The notes: generated by a model not told the origin, from the letters alone. A stretch of 41,068 bases of DNA from JBCCMQ01 sp039179985 (GCA_039179985.1 JBCDED010000030.1:1-41068); one strand, 5' to 3'. Positions 17,419-26,259 are shown, counted from the stretch's first letter. Program-made: numbers and translations.

Positions 17419-17567
17419 CGCTGTCCACCTTGCATGGTCGGGTTGGCTTGATCTGCGGCAGAAGCTACGAAGAGGCCCAAGCGCGATCAAGCCGAATTTC
17501 CGGGCGCCGGCGCCAGGTTTGACCTTGCCGTGGACCGCACGCAGGCCGTTAAGACCCAGATCGCCAT

Positions 17568-19997
17568 CTAGCGCCGTGGTTTTGCCCGCAGCGTTGGATC
17601 TGCGACGCTGGGATACTCGGGCCAGGGGTGTTTGGGGTAGCGGCCGCGCATCTCTTTTCTGACGTCGGCGTAGCTTGTGACCCAGAAACCCGGCAGGTCG
17701 GTCGTGAGCTGCAAGGGTCGCCCGGCGGGAGACAGGAGCGAGATCCTGATCGGCAGGTGGTCCGGCCCCACCACAGGGTGGGACGTGACGCCGAACATCT
17801 CTTGCAGCCGAACCGAGATGGTCGGCGTATCCCCGCCGTAGTCGATGGGAATCGTCCGTCCGAGGGGCGTATTGAACGAGGCAGGCGCAAGCCGGTCCAG
17901 GACCTGCTCTGCGTCCCGCCCGATATAGGCCCGGAGCGCGCCGGTCAGGTCCTTGCCCGCAAGGGCGTCGAGCGTCGAGGCGCCGGTCGCAAAGGGCAAT
18001 AGCCAGTCTTCAAGCCCGTCCAGCAGGCTCTTGTCAGAGACATCCCTCACCCCTGCACCGGCGGCGTAGCGGGCACGGGCCTGTAAGAGCCGGAAGGCCT
18101 TCGTTGGCTTCAGGGCGGCCAGCCCGAGATCGCGCACCCCCTCCATCAGCGCGGCGGTCATGGCCTCGGGCGGCGCGTCTTTCCAGGCTCGGTCGTCCAG
18201 GACGATTGCCCCAAGCCGTTCCTTCCGCCGCGCAAGGACGCGCCTCTCCCGGCGGGACCAGACGCATGTCTTTTCCCAGAAGATCCTGTTCCCGGCGACC
18301 TCGCGCAACTCTGCCTCGCTGAGTGTTGCCGCGAGCCGCACCTGCGCATCCTTTGGTTTACCGTCAGTCTCGGCGACGACGATCAGGCGCGCGCCGGCAA
18401 GCGTGTCCGCTGCGTCCATCGTCACGCCGCGCCCGCCCGACAATAGCCACCGCGGCGCATCGCCGGCCCGGCGCAGGCCGACCCGGTCGGGGTAAGCGAG
18501 CGCCAGCATCGCGCCCGCGCTCAGGTCTTGCCGAGCAGTCCCGGCCAGTCGGGCAAAGCGCACCGCGTCAACGCCGATCCGTTTCAGCGCGCTCTGGTCG
18601 CGCGGATCGCCGGTGCCATTCCGTAGCGCCCGGGTGCGCTTCTCAAGATCCGAGCCCGCGCCGCGCATGGGGTCGCCGTCAGACAAAATCGCGGCCAGCG
18701 GTGCGGCACCCGGACCAGCGCACTCCAGCATATGGGTCAGGCGCGGATGGGCGGGCACTCGGGCCAGGCGCCGCCCATGGGCCGTTATACGACCCTCAGC
18801 GTCCGTCGCGCCCAGGTCCGCCAAAAGCGCCATCGCTTCCATATAGGCGCCTTCGGGCGGTTGGGTCAGAAACGCCAGCTCCGCGGGTTGTGCCCCCCAG
18901 GCGGCAAGGTTCAGTGCCAGATCCGCAAGGTCGACGCGTTCGATTTCGGGCGGGGCAAAGGCGGGCAGGGCGCCCTCTGCTGCTCGCGCCCACATGCGGT
19001 AGCATGTCCCTGGCCCCAACCGCCCCGCACGGCCGCGCCGCTGATCGGCCTCGGCGCGGCTGACGGGCTCAGTCACTAGGCGCGACATGCCCGAGCCAGG
19101 GTCGAAGCGCGCACGCCTCGTGCGTCCGGCATCCACCACGACGCGGATATCTGCTAGCGTGAGGGACGTCTCGGCAATGTTCGTCGCCAGAACCAGTTTT
19201 CGCGCAGAATCCGGTTCGGGCAGAAGGGCAGCGCGCTGCGTTTTGGGCGCCGCCGACCCAAAGAGCTTGTGAAGCCGCACGTCGTCCGGCAGACGCAGGC
19301 GCTGAGCCACGCGTTCGATCTCTCCCTGGCCGGGCAGAAACACCAGTGTGCCCTCATCAGTCTCTGCCAGCGCGTGCGTGATAAGCTCCGCAGCGCGGTC
19401 TTCAAACCGCTCAGTCCCGCGCGGCGCGCGGTCCAGCCAATGGGTTTCCACCGGGTAGCTCTGGCCTTCGCTGGTTATGATGGGCGCGGCGTCCAAGAGC
19501 GCCGACACCGGTGCGGCGTCCAATGTCGCGGACATCACCAGAATCCGCAGGTCTTCGCGCAAAGCCAACCGCGCTTCCCATGTCAGTGCCAGTCCCAGAT
19601 CGGCATTGAGAGAGCGTTCATGAAATTCGTCGAAGATCACGCAGCCCACGCCTGGCAATTCGGGATCGTCCTGTAACATCCGCGTCAGGATGCCTTCGGT
19701 GACGACCTCGATCCGTGTGGCCGCCGAGATCTTTTGGTCGCCTCGGATCCGGTAGCCCACGCGCTGGCCAACGGGCTCTCCCAGGTTTTCGGCCATTCGT
19801 TCGGCTGCGGCGCGGGCGGCGAGCCTGCGCGGCTCCAGCATAACGATTTTTCCGGGCGATTCGTCCGCAAGCAGCGCCAGGGGCACCCGGGTCGTCTTGC
19901 CAGCACCCGGCGGCGCTTGCAGCACCGCGCGCCCGTGTTTCCGGAGCGCTGCAAGAAGATCCGGAAGACAGACTTCAATGGGCAGTGACGACGACAT
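17568..19997 (-). CDS. hrpB: ATP-dependent helicase HrpB
   Basis: HrpB is a DEAH/RHA-type helicase of unsettled role in RNA metabolism. The 809-aa protein has Walker A APPGAGKTT (about 28-36), the DEFH box at 123-126 (FDEFHERS), motif III MSATLDA, TNIAETSLTLADIRVVVD (motif V region) and QRRGRAGRLGPGTCYR (motif VI). The C-terminal HrpB domain ends in YPKHPWPEYPSVADPTLRAKPRR. The family often begins a few residues before 'LPIEVCLPDLL', so the ATG at 19997 is chosen over 20015. Length is normal. No operon partner is evident. Confidence 0.95.
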   Translation of the reverse strand: MSSSLPIEVCLPDLLAALRKHGRAVLQAPPGAGKTTRVPLALLADESPGKIVMLEPRRLAARAAAERMAENLGEPVGQRVGYRIRGDQKISAATRIEVVTEGILTRMLQDDPELPGVGCVIFDEFHERSLNADLGLALTWEARLALREDLRILVMSATLDAAPVSALLDAAPIITSEGQSYPVETHWLDRAPRGTERFEDRAAELITHALAETDEGTLVFLPGQGEIERVAQRLRLPDDVRLHKLFGSAAPKTQRAALLPEPDSARKLVLATNIAETSLTLADIRVVVDAGRTRRARFDPGSGMSRLVTEPVSRAEADQRRGRAGRLGPGTCYRMWARAAEGALPAFAPPEIERVDLADLALNLAAWGAQPAELAFLTQPPEGAYMEAMALLADLGATDAEGRITAHGRRLARVPAHPRLTHMLECAGPGAAPLAAILSDGDPMRGAGSDLEKRTRALRNGTGDPRDQSALKRIGVDAVRFARLAGTARQDLSAGAMLALAYPDRVGLRRAGDAPRWLLSGGRGVTMDAADTLAGARLIVVAETDGKPKDAQVRLAATLSEAELREVAGNRIFWEKTCVWSRRERRVLARRKERLGAIVLDDRAWKDAPPEAMTAALMEGVRDLGLAALKPTKAFRLLQARARYAAGAGVRDVSDKSLLDGLEDWLLPFATGASTLDALAGKDLTGALRAYIGRDAEQVLDRLAPASFNTPLGRTIPIDYGGDTPTISVRLQEMFGVTSHPVVGPDHLPIRISLLSPAGRPLQLTTDLPGFWVTSYADVRKEMRGRYPKHPWPEYPSVADPTLRAKPRR

Positions 19998-20036
19998 GCC
20001 CTGCTTGTCTTGCATTTGCAGCGCTGGGGCCAGTCC

Positions 20037-20777
20037 CTAACGGCGTCGCATCAACGCGCGGCCGTAGGTCGTCTGGATCTCGACCTTGGTGACCCGGTAG
20101 GTGTTCGCACCGGCCGGCGTGTAGGTCACTGTAACAGGAAAGACCGTGCGCTCGGCCATATCCTCGGCATCGAACCCCGCCACGCGCGTATAGGCACCGC
20201 TGCAAAGCACGGTGTCGCCCTCGCGTTTCGGGCGGTTAAGGTCGACGCGGCTGACCCTGCGTCCATCGAACATCTGGAACTGGGTCTCGCAGAGCCCGTC
20301 GGCCTTCTGGTCCTTCAGGATCGCGTAAATCGCCGTCATCGGGTCGAGCGTGCCGCCTTGCGTGCTTGGGTCCACATCGTTGGGATCGGGCGCGCGGGCT
20401 GGCGTGTATTGCTTCACCTGGGGGACCCCGCGTCGGTAGGCCATTGACGCACTCATCTGGCGGCGACCCGTGTTGGCATCTTCTTCATAGATCCGTGGAC
20501 GGAACCCGCCGTTCTTGCGCAGGCGGCCTTGGGACTGCGCGTTGTAGCTGGCGCGTGTCATGGCGCCGATCAGGCCGGTCGACTGCATGCGACCCGCGGT
20601 CGTGTAGTCGCGGTCTGTCTCGATGCCCTTAAAGCTCAGAGTGCCGGCCTTGATCCCGCGCAGGTAGAGGTCGAACCGCCCCTCCTGAACCGAGGGTTCG
20701 GTGGCCGCTGAAATTCCCGGAGCACTTCCCATGGCGAGGCCGATACTCATGGCTCCGGCGAGAACGCGTTTCATCAT
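20037..20777 (-). CDS. DUF3108 domain-containing exported protein
   Basis: A cleavable signal (MMKRVLAGAMSIGLAMGSAPGISA) is followed by a beta-rich domain that begins 'GRFDLYLRGIKAGTLSFKG' and contains DPMTAIYAIL and a late YTRV...FPVTVTY pattern. These are typical of DUF3108, a periplasmic family of unknown role. Three in-frame ATGs occur at 20780, 20777 and 20774; AGGA spacing favours 20777 or 20774. Divergent from meaB across a short promoter region. Confidence 0.82.
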   Translation of the reverse strand: MMKRVLAGAMSIGLAMGSAPGISAATEPSVQEGRFDLYLRGIKAGTLSFKGIETDRDYTTAGRMQSTGLIGAMTRASYNAQSQGRLRKNGGFRPRIYEEDANTGRRQMSASMAYRRGVPQVKQYTPARAPDPNDVDPSTQGGTLDPMTAIYAILKDQKADGLCETQFQMFDGRRVSRVDLNRPKREGDTVLCSGAYTRVAGFDAEDMAERTVFPVTVTYTPAGANTYRVTKVEIQTTYGRALMRRR

Positions 20778-20871
20778 CATCGTTCCTGCTCTGGACACTG
20801 CCGTCTCTACCGGGCAAAAAATTGGTCCCGGGGTCAAGCCCGGCGCAATCACGAAAGCGAAAGTTTGCCCA

Positions 20872-21849
20872 TTGTCTGAAGACCTATTTGTGTTGTTCGA
20901 CAGGCTTTGCAAGGGCGACCGGCGCGCGTTGGCCCGAGCGATCACGCTCGTGGAAAGCAGCCGCGCCGACCACCGCGAAGCGGCGGGGACGCTAATGGAC
21001 CGGACACTTTCCGCTGGCCAGACGGCCCTGCGCGTAGGCCTTTCGGGGACGCCGGGCGTCGGGAAATCGACCTTCATCGAGGCCTTGGGAATGATGTTGA
21101 TCGCCCAGGGCCTCCGAGTCGCGGTTTTGGCGGTTGATCCGAGTTCGTCCCGGTCCGGCGGCTCGATTTTGGGTGATAAGACTCGGATGGAGCGGCTGGC
21201 GCGCGCCCCCGAAGCGTTCATCCGACCGTCTCCCAGTCGGACCCATCTGGGCGGTGTCGCGCGGCGGACGCGCGAGGTGATCGCGCTCTGCGAGGCCGCA
21301 GGCTATGACATCGTGCTGGTGGAGACCGTGGGCGTCGGCCAGTCCGAAACCATGGTGGCGCAGATGACCGATGTCTTTGCATTGCTCATCGCACCGGCTG
21401 GCGGGGACGAGTTGCAGGGCGTTAAACGTGGGATCATGGAAATCGCGGATCTGATCCTGATCAACAAGGCTGATGGCGATCTGCGGGCGGCGGCGACGCG
21501 GACTTGTGCGGACTATGCCGGGGCATTGCGCCTTTTGCGCAAGCGCGCGGGCGATCCGCTGGGGTTTCCCAAGGCAATGCTGGTCTCGGCACTGGAAGAG
21601 AACGGGCTGCCCGAAGCCTGGGATGCGATCACCGGGCTGACGGACTGGCGTAAGGCCGAGGGGCACTGGCGTGCCAGACGCGCTGCACAGGCCGTCGCGT
21701 GGTTCGAAGAGGAACTGCACGCGGGCCTTCTGGCGCGTCTGACCAATGATCCAGGGCTCGCCGCGCAGAAACGGGCCATGCGCGACGCGGTGGCTGACGG
21801 CCGGCGGGATCCGGCGGCCGCGGCCGCAGCTGTCTTGGCGGAGCTGTAG
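20872..21849 (+). CDS. meaB: Methylmalonyl-CoA mutase-associated GTPase MeaB
   Basis: MeaB is a G3E-type GTPase chaperone that guards and reloads B12-dependent methylmalonyl-CoA mutase. The 325-aa protein has the typical opening DRRALARAITLVESS, Walker A GTPGVGKST (59-67), AVDPSSSRSGGSILGDKTRM, the Walker B-like VETVGVGQSE, APAGGDELQG and the guanine motif NKAD. The start is not clear: no ATG fits, and TTG at 20872 gives the normal family length. Upstream ATGs in frame would overlap the divergent DUF3108 gene. The mutase gene is not in this window. Confidence 0.93.
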   Translation: MSEDLFVLFDRLCKGDRRALARAITLVESSRADHREAAGTLMDRTLSAGQTALRVGLSGTPGVGKSTFIEALGMMLIAQGLRVAVLAVDPSSSRSGGSILGDKTRMERLARAPEAFIRPSPSRTHLGGVARRTREVIALCEAAGYDIVLVETVGVGQSETMVAQMTDVFALLIAPAGGDELQGVKRGIMEIADLILINKADGDLRAAATRTCADYAGALRLLRKRAGDPLGFPKAMLVSALEENGLPEAWDAITGLTDWRKAEGHWRARRAAQAVAWFEEELHAGLLARLTNDPGLAAQKRAMRDAVADGRRDPAAAAAAVLAEL

Positions 21850-21858
21850 GGCAGGCTG

Positions 21859-22038
21859 TCAAAGGCCAAGGTCCCGTTTCATATGCTCGGAGAGGTGCGC
21901 AAAGCGGCGCGCAGCGAGGATCCGCAGCTCATCCGGGTTCGGTTCCTTGCGCGGCGGAAAGATGCCGCGCAGCCACCTGAGGACGGGCAACAGTGTATCC
22001 TGCGCCCCAATGGGGCGGTGATGGGTATAGGCTGACAT
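21859..22038 (-). CDS. DUF1127-like small protein (59 aa)
   Basis: This short reverse-strand frame runs from ATG 22038 to TGA 21859. It encodes MSAYTHHRPIGAQDTLLPV followed by a basic, Trp/Arg-bearing middle, and ends RRFAHLSEHMKRDLGL. The ending resembles the DUF1127/YjiS motif (leucine helix, then a conserved Asp-Ile/Leu-Gly-Leu). DUF1127 proteins in alphaproteobacteria include small RNA-binding and stress-related proteins. It is divergent from a LysR regulator with an inverted repeat between them. No clear ribosome site is visible. Confidence 0.75.
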   Translation of the reverse strand: MSAYTHHRPIGAQDTLLPVLRWLRGIFPPRKEPNPDELRILAARRFAHLSEHMKRDLGL

Positions 22039-22096
22039 GGGTTTGATCCGTTCTTAGCGGTCTGGACCCTGAACATGTGCGGCGACCGGGTCTTTT

Positions 22097-22111
22097 ACAA
22101 ATCGAATTTGT
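22097..22111. promoter_or_regulatory. Inverted repeat between the DUF1127-like and LysR genes, candidate operator
   Basis: ACAAAT-CGA-ATTTGT is a perfect dyad in an A/T-rich patch of an otherwise GC-rich region, 33 bp before the LysR ATG and 59 bp before the small gene. LysR-type regulators often bind T-N11-A dyads between themselves and a divergent target. Confidence 0.5.
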
Positions 22112-22143
22112 GATGGCCGGTATAAAGTGATTTAATCTCTGCC

Positions 22144-23082
22144 ATGCCACTCACACCCGCCCCCCTCCCGCCGCTTCAGGCAGTCCGCGTGTTCGATGCC
22201 GCCGCGCGGCTAAAGAGTTTTTCGCGCGCCGCCGATGAACTGGGCATGACCCAGGCCGCCGTCAGCTACCAGATCCGCCAGCTAGAGGACCGCGTCGGAA
22301 GCCCGCTCTTCGTAAGGCAGCCTCGGGGTGTCAGCCTGACAAGTACGGGCCGCGTCTTTGCCAGCAAAAGCGCTGAGGCGCTGGAGATCCTCCGGGAAGC
22401 CTTTGCCGAGGCCCGCGAAAGCCTGGATGCGACACTTGTGATCAGCGTGCTCGCCACCTTCGCGACCTATGTGCTCGGCCCGCGGCTGGGGCTCTTCCAG
22501 ATCGCCCATCCGCGGATCACCACGCGCATTGACGTGAACCACGCTCTGGTCGATTTGCAGGCCGGGGAGGCCACGGTTGCCATCCGGGCGGGTGGCGGGC
22601 AGTGGGACGGCCTGCGCGCCGATCTCTTGATGCGCGCCCGATATACGCCGATGCTGAGCCCGGGGCTTTTGAAGCAGTTCGGGCCGCTCAAAGAGCCCGC
22701 GGACATTCTTCGGCTCCCGTTCGTGGATGCCACAGATCCAAGCTGGGAGAACTGGTTCCGGGCCGCCGGGGTGTCCCGCGCCGATGCGGCGATCCGGTCG
22801 GGACCGAGCCTTGGATCGCAGGTGCTTGAGGCGCAGGCAGCCCTGGCGGGCCACGGCGTCTGCCTGCTGACCCCGGCCTATTTCGGCGACGCGCTCCGGC
22901 GCGGTGATCTGGTGCAGCCGTTCGACATTGTGAGCGAAGACGACATGGCCATCTGGTTGGTCTACCCCAAGACGCGTCAGAACGCGCCCGTCATCCGGGC
23001 CTTCCGTGACTGGATTCTCGAACAGATGGAGGAAATGCGCGGTTCGGTAGAGGCGGCAGATGGTCCGAGCGCGGCGGAGTAG
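22144..23082 (+). CDS. LysR family transcriptional regulator (GcvA-like)
   Basis: The 312-aa protein has an N-terminal winged HTH (PPLQAVRVFDAAARLKSFSRAADELGMTQAAVSYQIRQLE, about 8-48, given here as a region) and a periplasmic-binding-like effector domain. The 'PLPPLQAVRVFDAAAR' opening and 'TQAAVSYQIRQLE' are typical of GcvA-type regulators. The effector is unknown. It is divergent from the 59-aa DUF1127-like gene, the most likely target along with itself. No ribosome site is evident before the ATG. Confidence 0.93.
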   Translation: MPLTPAPLPPLQAVRVFDAAARLKSFSRAADELGMTQAAVSYQIRQLEDRVGSPLFVRQPRGVSLTSTGRVFASKSAEALEILREAFAEARESLDATLVISVLATFATYVLGPRLGLFQIAHPRITTRIDVNHALVDLQAGEATVAIRAGGGQWDGLRADLLMRARYTPMLSPGLLKQFGPLKEPADILRLPFVDATDPSWENWFRAAGVSRADAAIRSGPSLGSQVLEAQAALAGHGVCLLTPAYFGDALRRGDLVQPFDIVSEDDMAIWLVYPKTRQNAPVIRAFRDWILEQMEEMRGSVEAADGPSAAE

Positions 23083-23123
23083 GCCTCCTATTGTTCCAGG
23101 GACATTGGCCCGCAGAGAGAGGC

Positions 23124-23152
23124 TTGACGCCCCCGGCGCGCGCGCGTAAACC
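23124..23152 (+). promoter_or_regulatory. Candidate sigma-70 promoter of rpmB
   Basis: TTGACG at 23124-23129, a 17-bp GC-rich spacer and TAAACC at 23147-23152 lie about 100 bp upstream of rpmB. The -35 and the spacing are good; the -10 is weak but of a kind common in Rhodobacterales. Confidence 0.5.
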
Positions 23153-23250
23153 GCGCGGACGGATTCTCGGGCAGGGCAATGGCTCTGCCCCTTTGCATTG
23201 CCGGGTCGGCCTCCGCACCCGCTCAACAAACAAAAACCGAGGAAACGAAG

Positions 23251-23541
23251 ATGTCGCGCCGCTGCGAACTGACCGGAAAAGGCCCCATGGTCGGCAACAA
23301 TGTCAGCCATGCCAACAACAAGACCAAGCGCCGGTTCCTGCCCAACCTGCAGGACGTGAGCCTTCAGTCCGAAGTGCTGGGACGCAGCTTCAAACTGCGT
23401 ATCTCGTCCGCGGCGCTGCGCACCGTCGACCATCGCGGCGGGCTTGACGGCTTTATGGCCAAGGCGAAAGAGGCGGATTTGTCCGCCAACGCTCTGAAAA
23501 TTAAGAAAGACATCGAAAAGGCGCAGGCCGCGACTGCCTAA
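23251..23541 (+). CDS. rpmB: 50S ribosomal protein L28
   Basis: The 96-aa protein starts MSRRCELTGKGPMVGNNVSH and continues with NNKTKRRFLPNLQ and the alphaproteobacterial-type C-terminal region ending in an Ala/Lys-rich tail. L28 sits near the E site of the large subunit. A GGAAACGAAG leader precedes the ATG. A promoter candidate lies about 100 bp upstream and a strong intrinsic terminator 24 bp downstream, so it is a one-gene transcription unit. Confidence 0.97.
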   Translation: MSRRCELTGKGPMVGNNVSHANNKTKRRFLPNLQDVSLQSEVLGRSFKLRISSAALRTVDHRGGLDGFMAKAKEADLSANALKIKKDIEKAQAATA

Positions 23542-23564
23542 GTGACCGCGCCCGTCGCCTGACG

Positions 23565-23593
23565 AAAAGCTCCGCTTTTGGCGGGGCTTTTTT
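23565..23593 (+). terminator. Rho-independent terminator of rpmB
   Basis: AAAAGCTCCGC pairs with GCGGGGCTTTT (11 bp, one G-U pair) around a TTTTG loop and runs into TTTTTT. It begins 23 bp after the rpmB stop. Confidence 0.92.
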
Positions 23594-23730
23594 GGTTGTG
23601 GCAACACGACATAAGCTGTCGTCTGTAAATGTATCGGTCAACAAGGTCAAAAAACTGCCGCAATGTGGCCATACCGGTCGATCCATCGCACAGACTGTCC
23701 CTGAACAGCACAGAATTGAGGATACCTGCA

Positions 23731-24225
23731 ATGAACCGTCGCTCTTTCTTCACCCTTTGCGCTGCACTCTGCATTGCCGGCATCGGCCTGGCCGAGGCCC
23801 AGTCGGCCAAGGTCATGGTGGATGACGCCTACGCGCGCGTCTCGCGCCCCGGCGCGCCGACGGGGGCTGCCTTCATGCAACTCATGAACCACGGCACCGA
23901 GGAAGATCGCCTGATCGCCGCGGCCTCCGATGTGGCCGAGCGCGTGGAAATTCACACCCATCTCATGGATGCCAACGGCGTTGCGCGTATGGTCGAAGTG
24001 GAAGACGGCATCGCCATCCCCGCCGGCGAAGCGCATGCACTGGCCCGTGGCGGCGACCATGTGATGTTCATGGGGCTAAACCGGACGCTGGAAACCGGCG
24101 ACGAAATCTCGGTCACCCTGACCTTCGAGAAGGCTGGTGAGGTTGTCATTACCATTCCTGTCGACAACGAGCGCACTGACGCCGGCGTGCATAGCGGCCA
24201 CGGCCACCACGGGCACGACAGCTAA
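23731..24225 (+). CDS. Copper chaperone PCu(A)C
   Basis: This periplasmic protein delivers Cu(I) to the CuA/CuB sites of cytochrome c oxidase. The 164-aa protein has a signal peptide (residues 1 to about 23, ending AEA). The copper site is H77, M87, H110 and M112, matching the H-x(9-10)-M-x(21-22)-H-x-M pattern. A short His-rich tail (HSGHGHHGHDS) may bind extra metal. The ATG at 23731 has GAGGA about 9 bases upstream. Its stop overlaps the stop of the convergent sirtuin gene. No SCO gene is adjacent. Confidence 0.92.
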   Translation: MNRRSFFTLCAALCIAGIGLAEAQSAKVMVDDAYARVSRPGAPTGAAFMQLMNHGTEEDRLIAAASDVAERVEIHTHLMDANGVARMVEVEDGIAIPAGEAHALARGGDHVMFMGLNRTLETGDEISVTLTFEKAGEVVITIPVDNERTDAGVHSGHGHHGHDS

Positions 24226-24914
24226 ACTTCCAGAAGCTCGGCAACCCAGTCTGGGACAACCTGGCTGGCGGGGCCAAGGATGACACGGTCAAAGGCGCGC
24301 GCCACGTCCGACGGTTCGCGGTTCAGTTCAACGGTCGCGGCGCCCATACGCCGCGCCCCTTCCACGAGCCCGGCGGCAGGGTAGACTTGGCCCGAGGTGC
24401 CGATCGCCGCGAAAAGATCGGCCTGCCCCGTGACCTCGGCGATGCGTTCCATGTGATAGGGGATCTCGCCGAACCAGACGATATCGGGCCGCGCCGCATG
24501 GGCGCCGCAGTTCGGGCAGGCGTCATCGCGGGTCATGTTATCCGGCGCCAACCAGCGGTGATCGCACCGTGCGCAGAGCGCCCGTTCTATTTCGCCATGC
24601 ATATGGATGACGTTGCGGCTGCCGGCGCGTTCGTGCAGGTCATCGATGTTCTGGGTGATCACGGTGATGTCGCCGGGATGATCCGCTTCCAGGCGCGCGA
24701 TGGCCCTGTGCGCGGCATTCGGTGCTGCACCCCGGCTGTTGGCACGGCGGGCGTTGTAGAAATCCAGGACCAGCCCGGGGTCGCGGGCGAAACCCTGCGG
24801 TGTTGCAACCTCTTCCAGATCGTACTGCGACCACAGACCCCCCTCGTCGCGAAAGGTGCCCAGCCCGCTTTCTGCCGATACCCCCGCGCCGGTGAGGATC
24901 ACGATCTTGTCCAT
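24222..24914 (-). CDS. cobB: NAD-dependent protein deacylase (sirtuin, CobB type)
   Basis: The enzyme removes acyl groups from lysine using NAD+. The 230-aa protein has GAGVSAESGLGTFRD (9-23), TQNIDDLH (87-94), catalytic His106 in HMHGE, and zinc cysteines C114, C117, C133 and C136. Y53 and R56 in FYNARR match the Tyr/Arg pair that in SIRT5 and E. coli CobB recognises succinyl- and malonyl-lysine, so desuccinylase activity is likely as well. The ATG at 24914 was chosen because the family begins directly before the first beta strand. Divergent from the phosphatase gene by 28 bp. Confidence 0.94.
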   Translation of the reverse strand: MDKIVILTGAGVSAESGLGTFRDEGGLWSQYDLEEVATPQGFARDPGLVLDFYNARRANSRGAAPNAAHRAIARLEADHPGDITVITQNIDDLHERAGSRNVIHMHGEIERALCARCDHRWLAPDNMTRDDACPNCGAHAARPDIVWFGEIPYHMERIAEVTGQADLFAAIGTSGQVYPAAGLVEGARRMGAATVELNREPSDVARAFDRVILGPASQVVPDWVAELLEV

Positions 24915-24942
24915 GCCCGCAGATTGGCGCAAGAAGGGGGGC

Positions 24943-25395
24943 ATGGCCACCCGGGTTCTCTTTGTCTGCCTTGGAAATATCTGCCGCTCTCCCACAGCCG
25001 AGGCGGTCTTTGCCCATCACGCAGAGGCCCAAGGAAAACCTGTCGTGGCCGAGAGCGCCGGCACCAGCGACTGGCACGTTGGCGATCCTCCCTACGTTCC
25101 GGCGATCCGGGCGGCCAAGGCGCGGGGCTATGGCATGGGGCATTTGCGCGGGCGGCAGTTCACGGCGGCGGATTTTGCGGCCTTCGACCTGATCATTGCT
25201 ATGGACGCGCGTAACCTTGCCAGAATCGAGGCCATACGCCCCGAGGGGTCGGCCACGCCGGTCCGGCTTTTTCTGGAGGCCGCAGGGCTCGAGGCGGGCG
25301 AAGTACCCGATCCCTACTACACGCGCGATTTTGAGGGCGCGCTGTCTTTGATCGAGCGCGCCGCGCTGGGCCTGCTCGACCGGATGGAGGACTAG
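24943..25395 (+). CDS. Low molecular weight protein-tyrosine-phosphatase
   Basis: The 150-aa cytosolic phosphatase has the active loop CLGNICRS (C9 and R15, C-x5-R) and the general-acid Asp123 in DPYY. The remaining family pattern (ESAGTSDWHVG, FDLIIAMDARN) is complete. Targets in bacteria include tyrosine kinases of polysaccharide export, but no such kinase is nearby. AAGGGGGGC precedes the ATG. Its stop overlaps that of the convergent small exported protein. Confidence 0.94.
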   Translation: MATRVLFVCLGNICRSPTAEAVFAHHAEAQGKPVVAESAGTSDWHVGDPPYVPAIRAAKARGYGMGHLRGRQFTAADFAAFDLIIAMDARNLARIEAIRPEGSATPVRLFLEAAGLEAGEVPDPYYTRDFEGALSLIERAALGLLDRMED

Positions 25396-25703
25396 CTGCA
25401 GATCCGTTCAGCCGATTGCCCGAACGCTTTGTAGCGCTCCCAGAACGCCTCATCCGAGCGGTTGTCCGACTGCCGCGTTACCTGCGCCTGGTGGGGGTCA
25501 TCAAAGAATCGCGCCGCACGGCGCTGATCCTGGGCCGTCAGCATCTGGTCGGCTACGCGCTGGATGCAGCTGCACAACTGCCGCTGTCCGGGCGCGCGGG
25601 GCGAGGCCACGCAGGCGCGCTCCAGGACGGACGCAGAAACCACAGTTGCCGGAAATTGAAGAACGAGCGTTGCCGCCAGCACGGCAAAGGAAAGTGTTTT
25701 CAT
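25392..25703 (-). CDS. Hypothetical exported protein, cysteine-containing (103 aa)
   Basis: The protein has a clear signal peptide (MKTLSFAVLAATLVLQFPATVVSA) and a mature part of about 80 residues with four cysteines (ERACVAS, QLCSCIQRV, and a terminal ICS). This suggests two disulfides in the periplasm. The 'CSCIQRVADQMLTAQDQRRAARFF' segment is helical. I do not recognise a named family. It stands alone, converging on the phosphatase gene. Confidence 0.72.
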   Translation of the reverse strand: MKTLSFAVLAATLVLQFPATVVSASVLERACVASPRAPGQRQLCSCIQRVADQMLTAQDQRRAARFFDDPHQAQVTRQSDNRSDEAFWERYKAFGQSAERICS

Positions 25704-25806
25704 ACTGCAAACCTCGTCTTGCTGGGCCCGGGTTGGTCCCGGATCACCGTGCCGCCGATTATTGGCAAAGTGTCGCTGATCCCGGGCCGGATTTCAATGC
25801 CGCTCG

Positions 25807-26259
25807 CTACCCACGCTGATCTTTCGGGCTGCCCATCACGATGTAGCTCGTCAGCGACCGTACTTGCGGCAGATCCCCCAGAATGTCCGTGTGAAATGTC
25901 TTGTAGCTCGCCAGATCCGCCACTTCGACCCGGAGCAGGTATTCGACTGTCCCGGTGATGTTGTGGCACTCGGTGACCTGCGGAGCGAGATCCATCGCGC
26001 GCTCAAAGGCTTCCTGGGAGTCTTTGGTGTGCAGGTTCAGGCCCACGGCAATGTAGGCAAGGAACCCGCGGTCGACTTGATCGCGGTCAAGGACGGCCCT
26101 GTACCCGCGGATGACGCCGCTTCGCTCAAGTTCCTGGACGCGGCGCAGACAGGCCGAAGGCGAGAGCCCCACGCGATCGGCCAGCTCTGTATTGGCGATC
26201 CGCCCGTCCCGGGACAACTCGAACAGTATTCGGTCGTTAATTACGTCGATCTTGGTCAT
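25807..26259 (-). CDS. Lrp/AsnC family transcriptional regulator
   Basis: The 150-aa protein has an N-terminal HTH (DVINDRILFELSRDGRIANTELADRVGLSPSACLRRV, a region of about 5-42) and a C-terminal RAM ligand-binding domain with 'ECHNITGTVEYLLRVEV'. Lrp/AsnC proteins sense amino acids. The divergent neighbour is a LysE-type exporter, so this regulator very likely controls export of an amino acid, as in LysG/LysE-like pairs elsewhere. The ATG at 26259 is preferred over an in-frame TTG at 26268. Confidence 0.93.
   Translation of the reverse strand: MTKIDVINDRILFELSRDGRIANTELADRVGLSPSACLRRVQELERSGVIRGYRAVLDRDQVDRGFLAYIAVGLNLHTKDSQEAFERAMDLAPQVTECHNITGTVEYLLRVEVADLASYKTFHTDILGDLPQVRSLTSYIVMGSPKDQRG

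Noticed and set aside
22282..23607. Open frame of 441 codons antisense to the LysR gene and rpmB
   Set aside because: It crosses two well-supported genes and a terminator, and has shadow-type composition.
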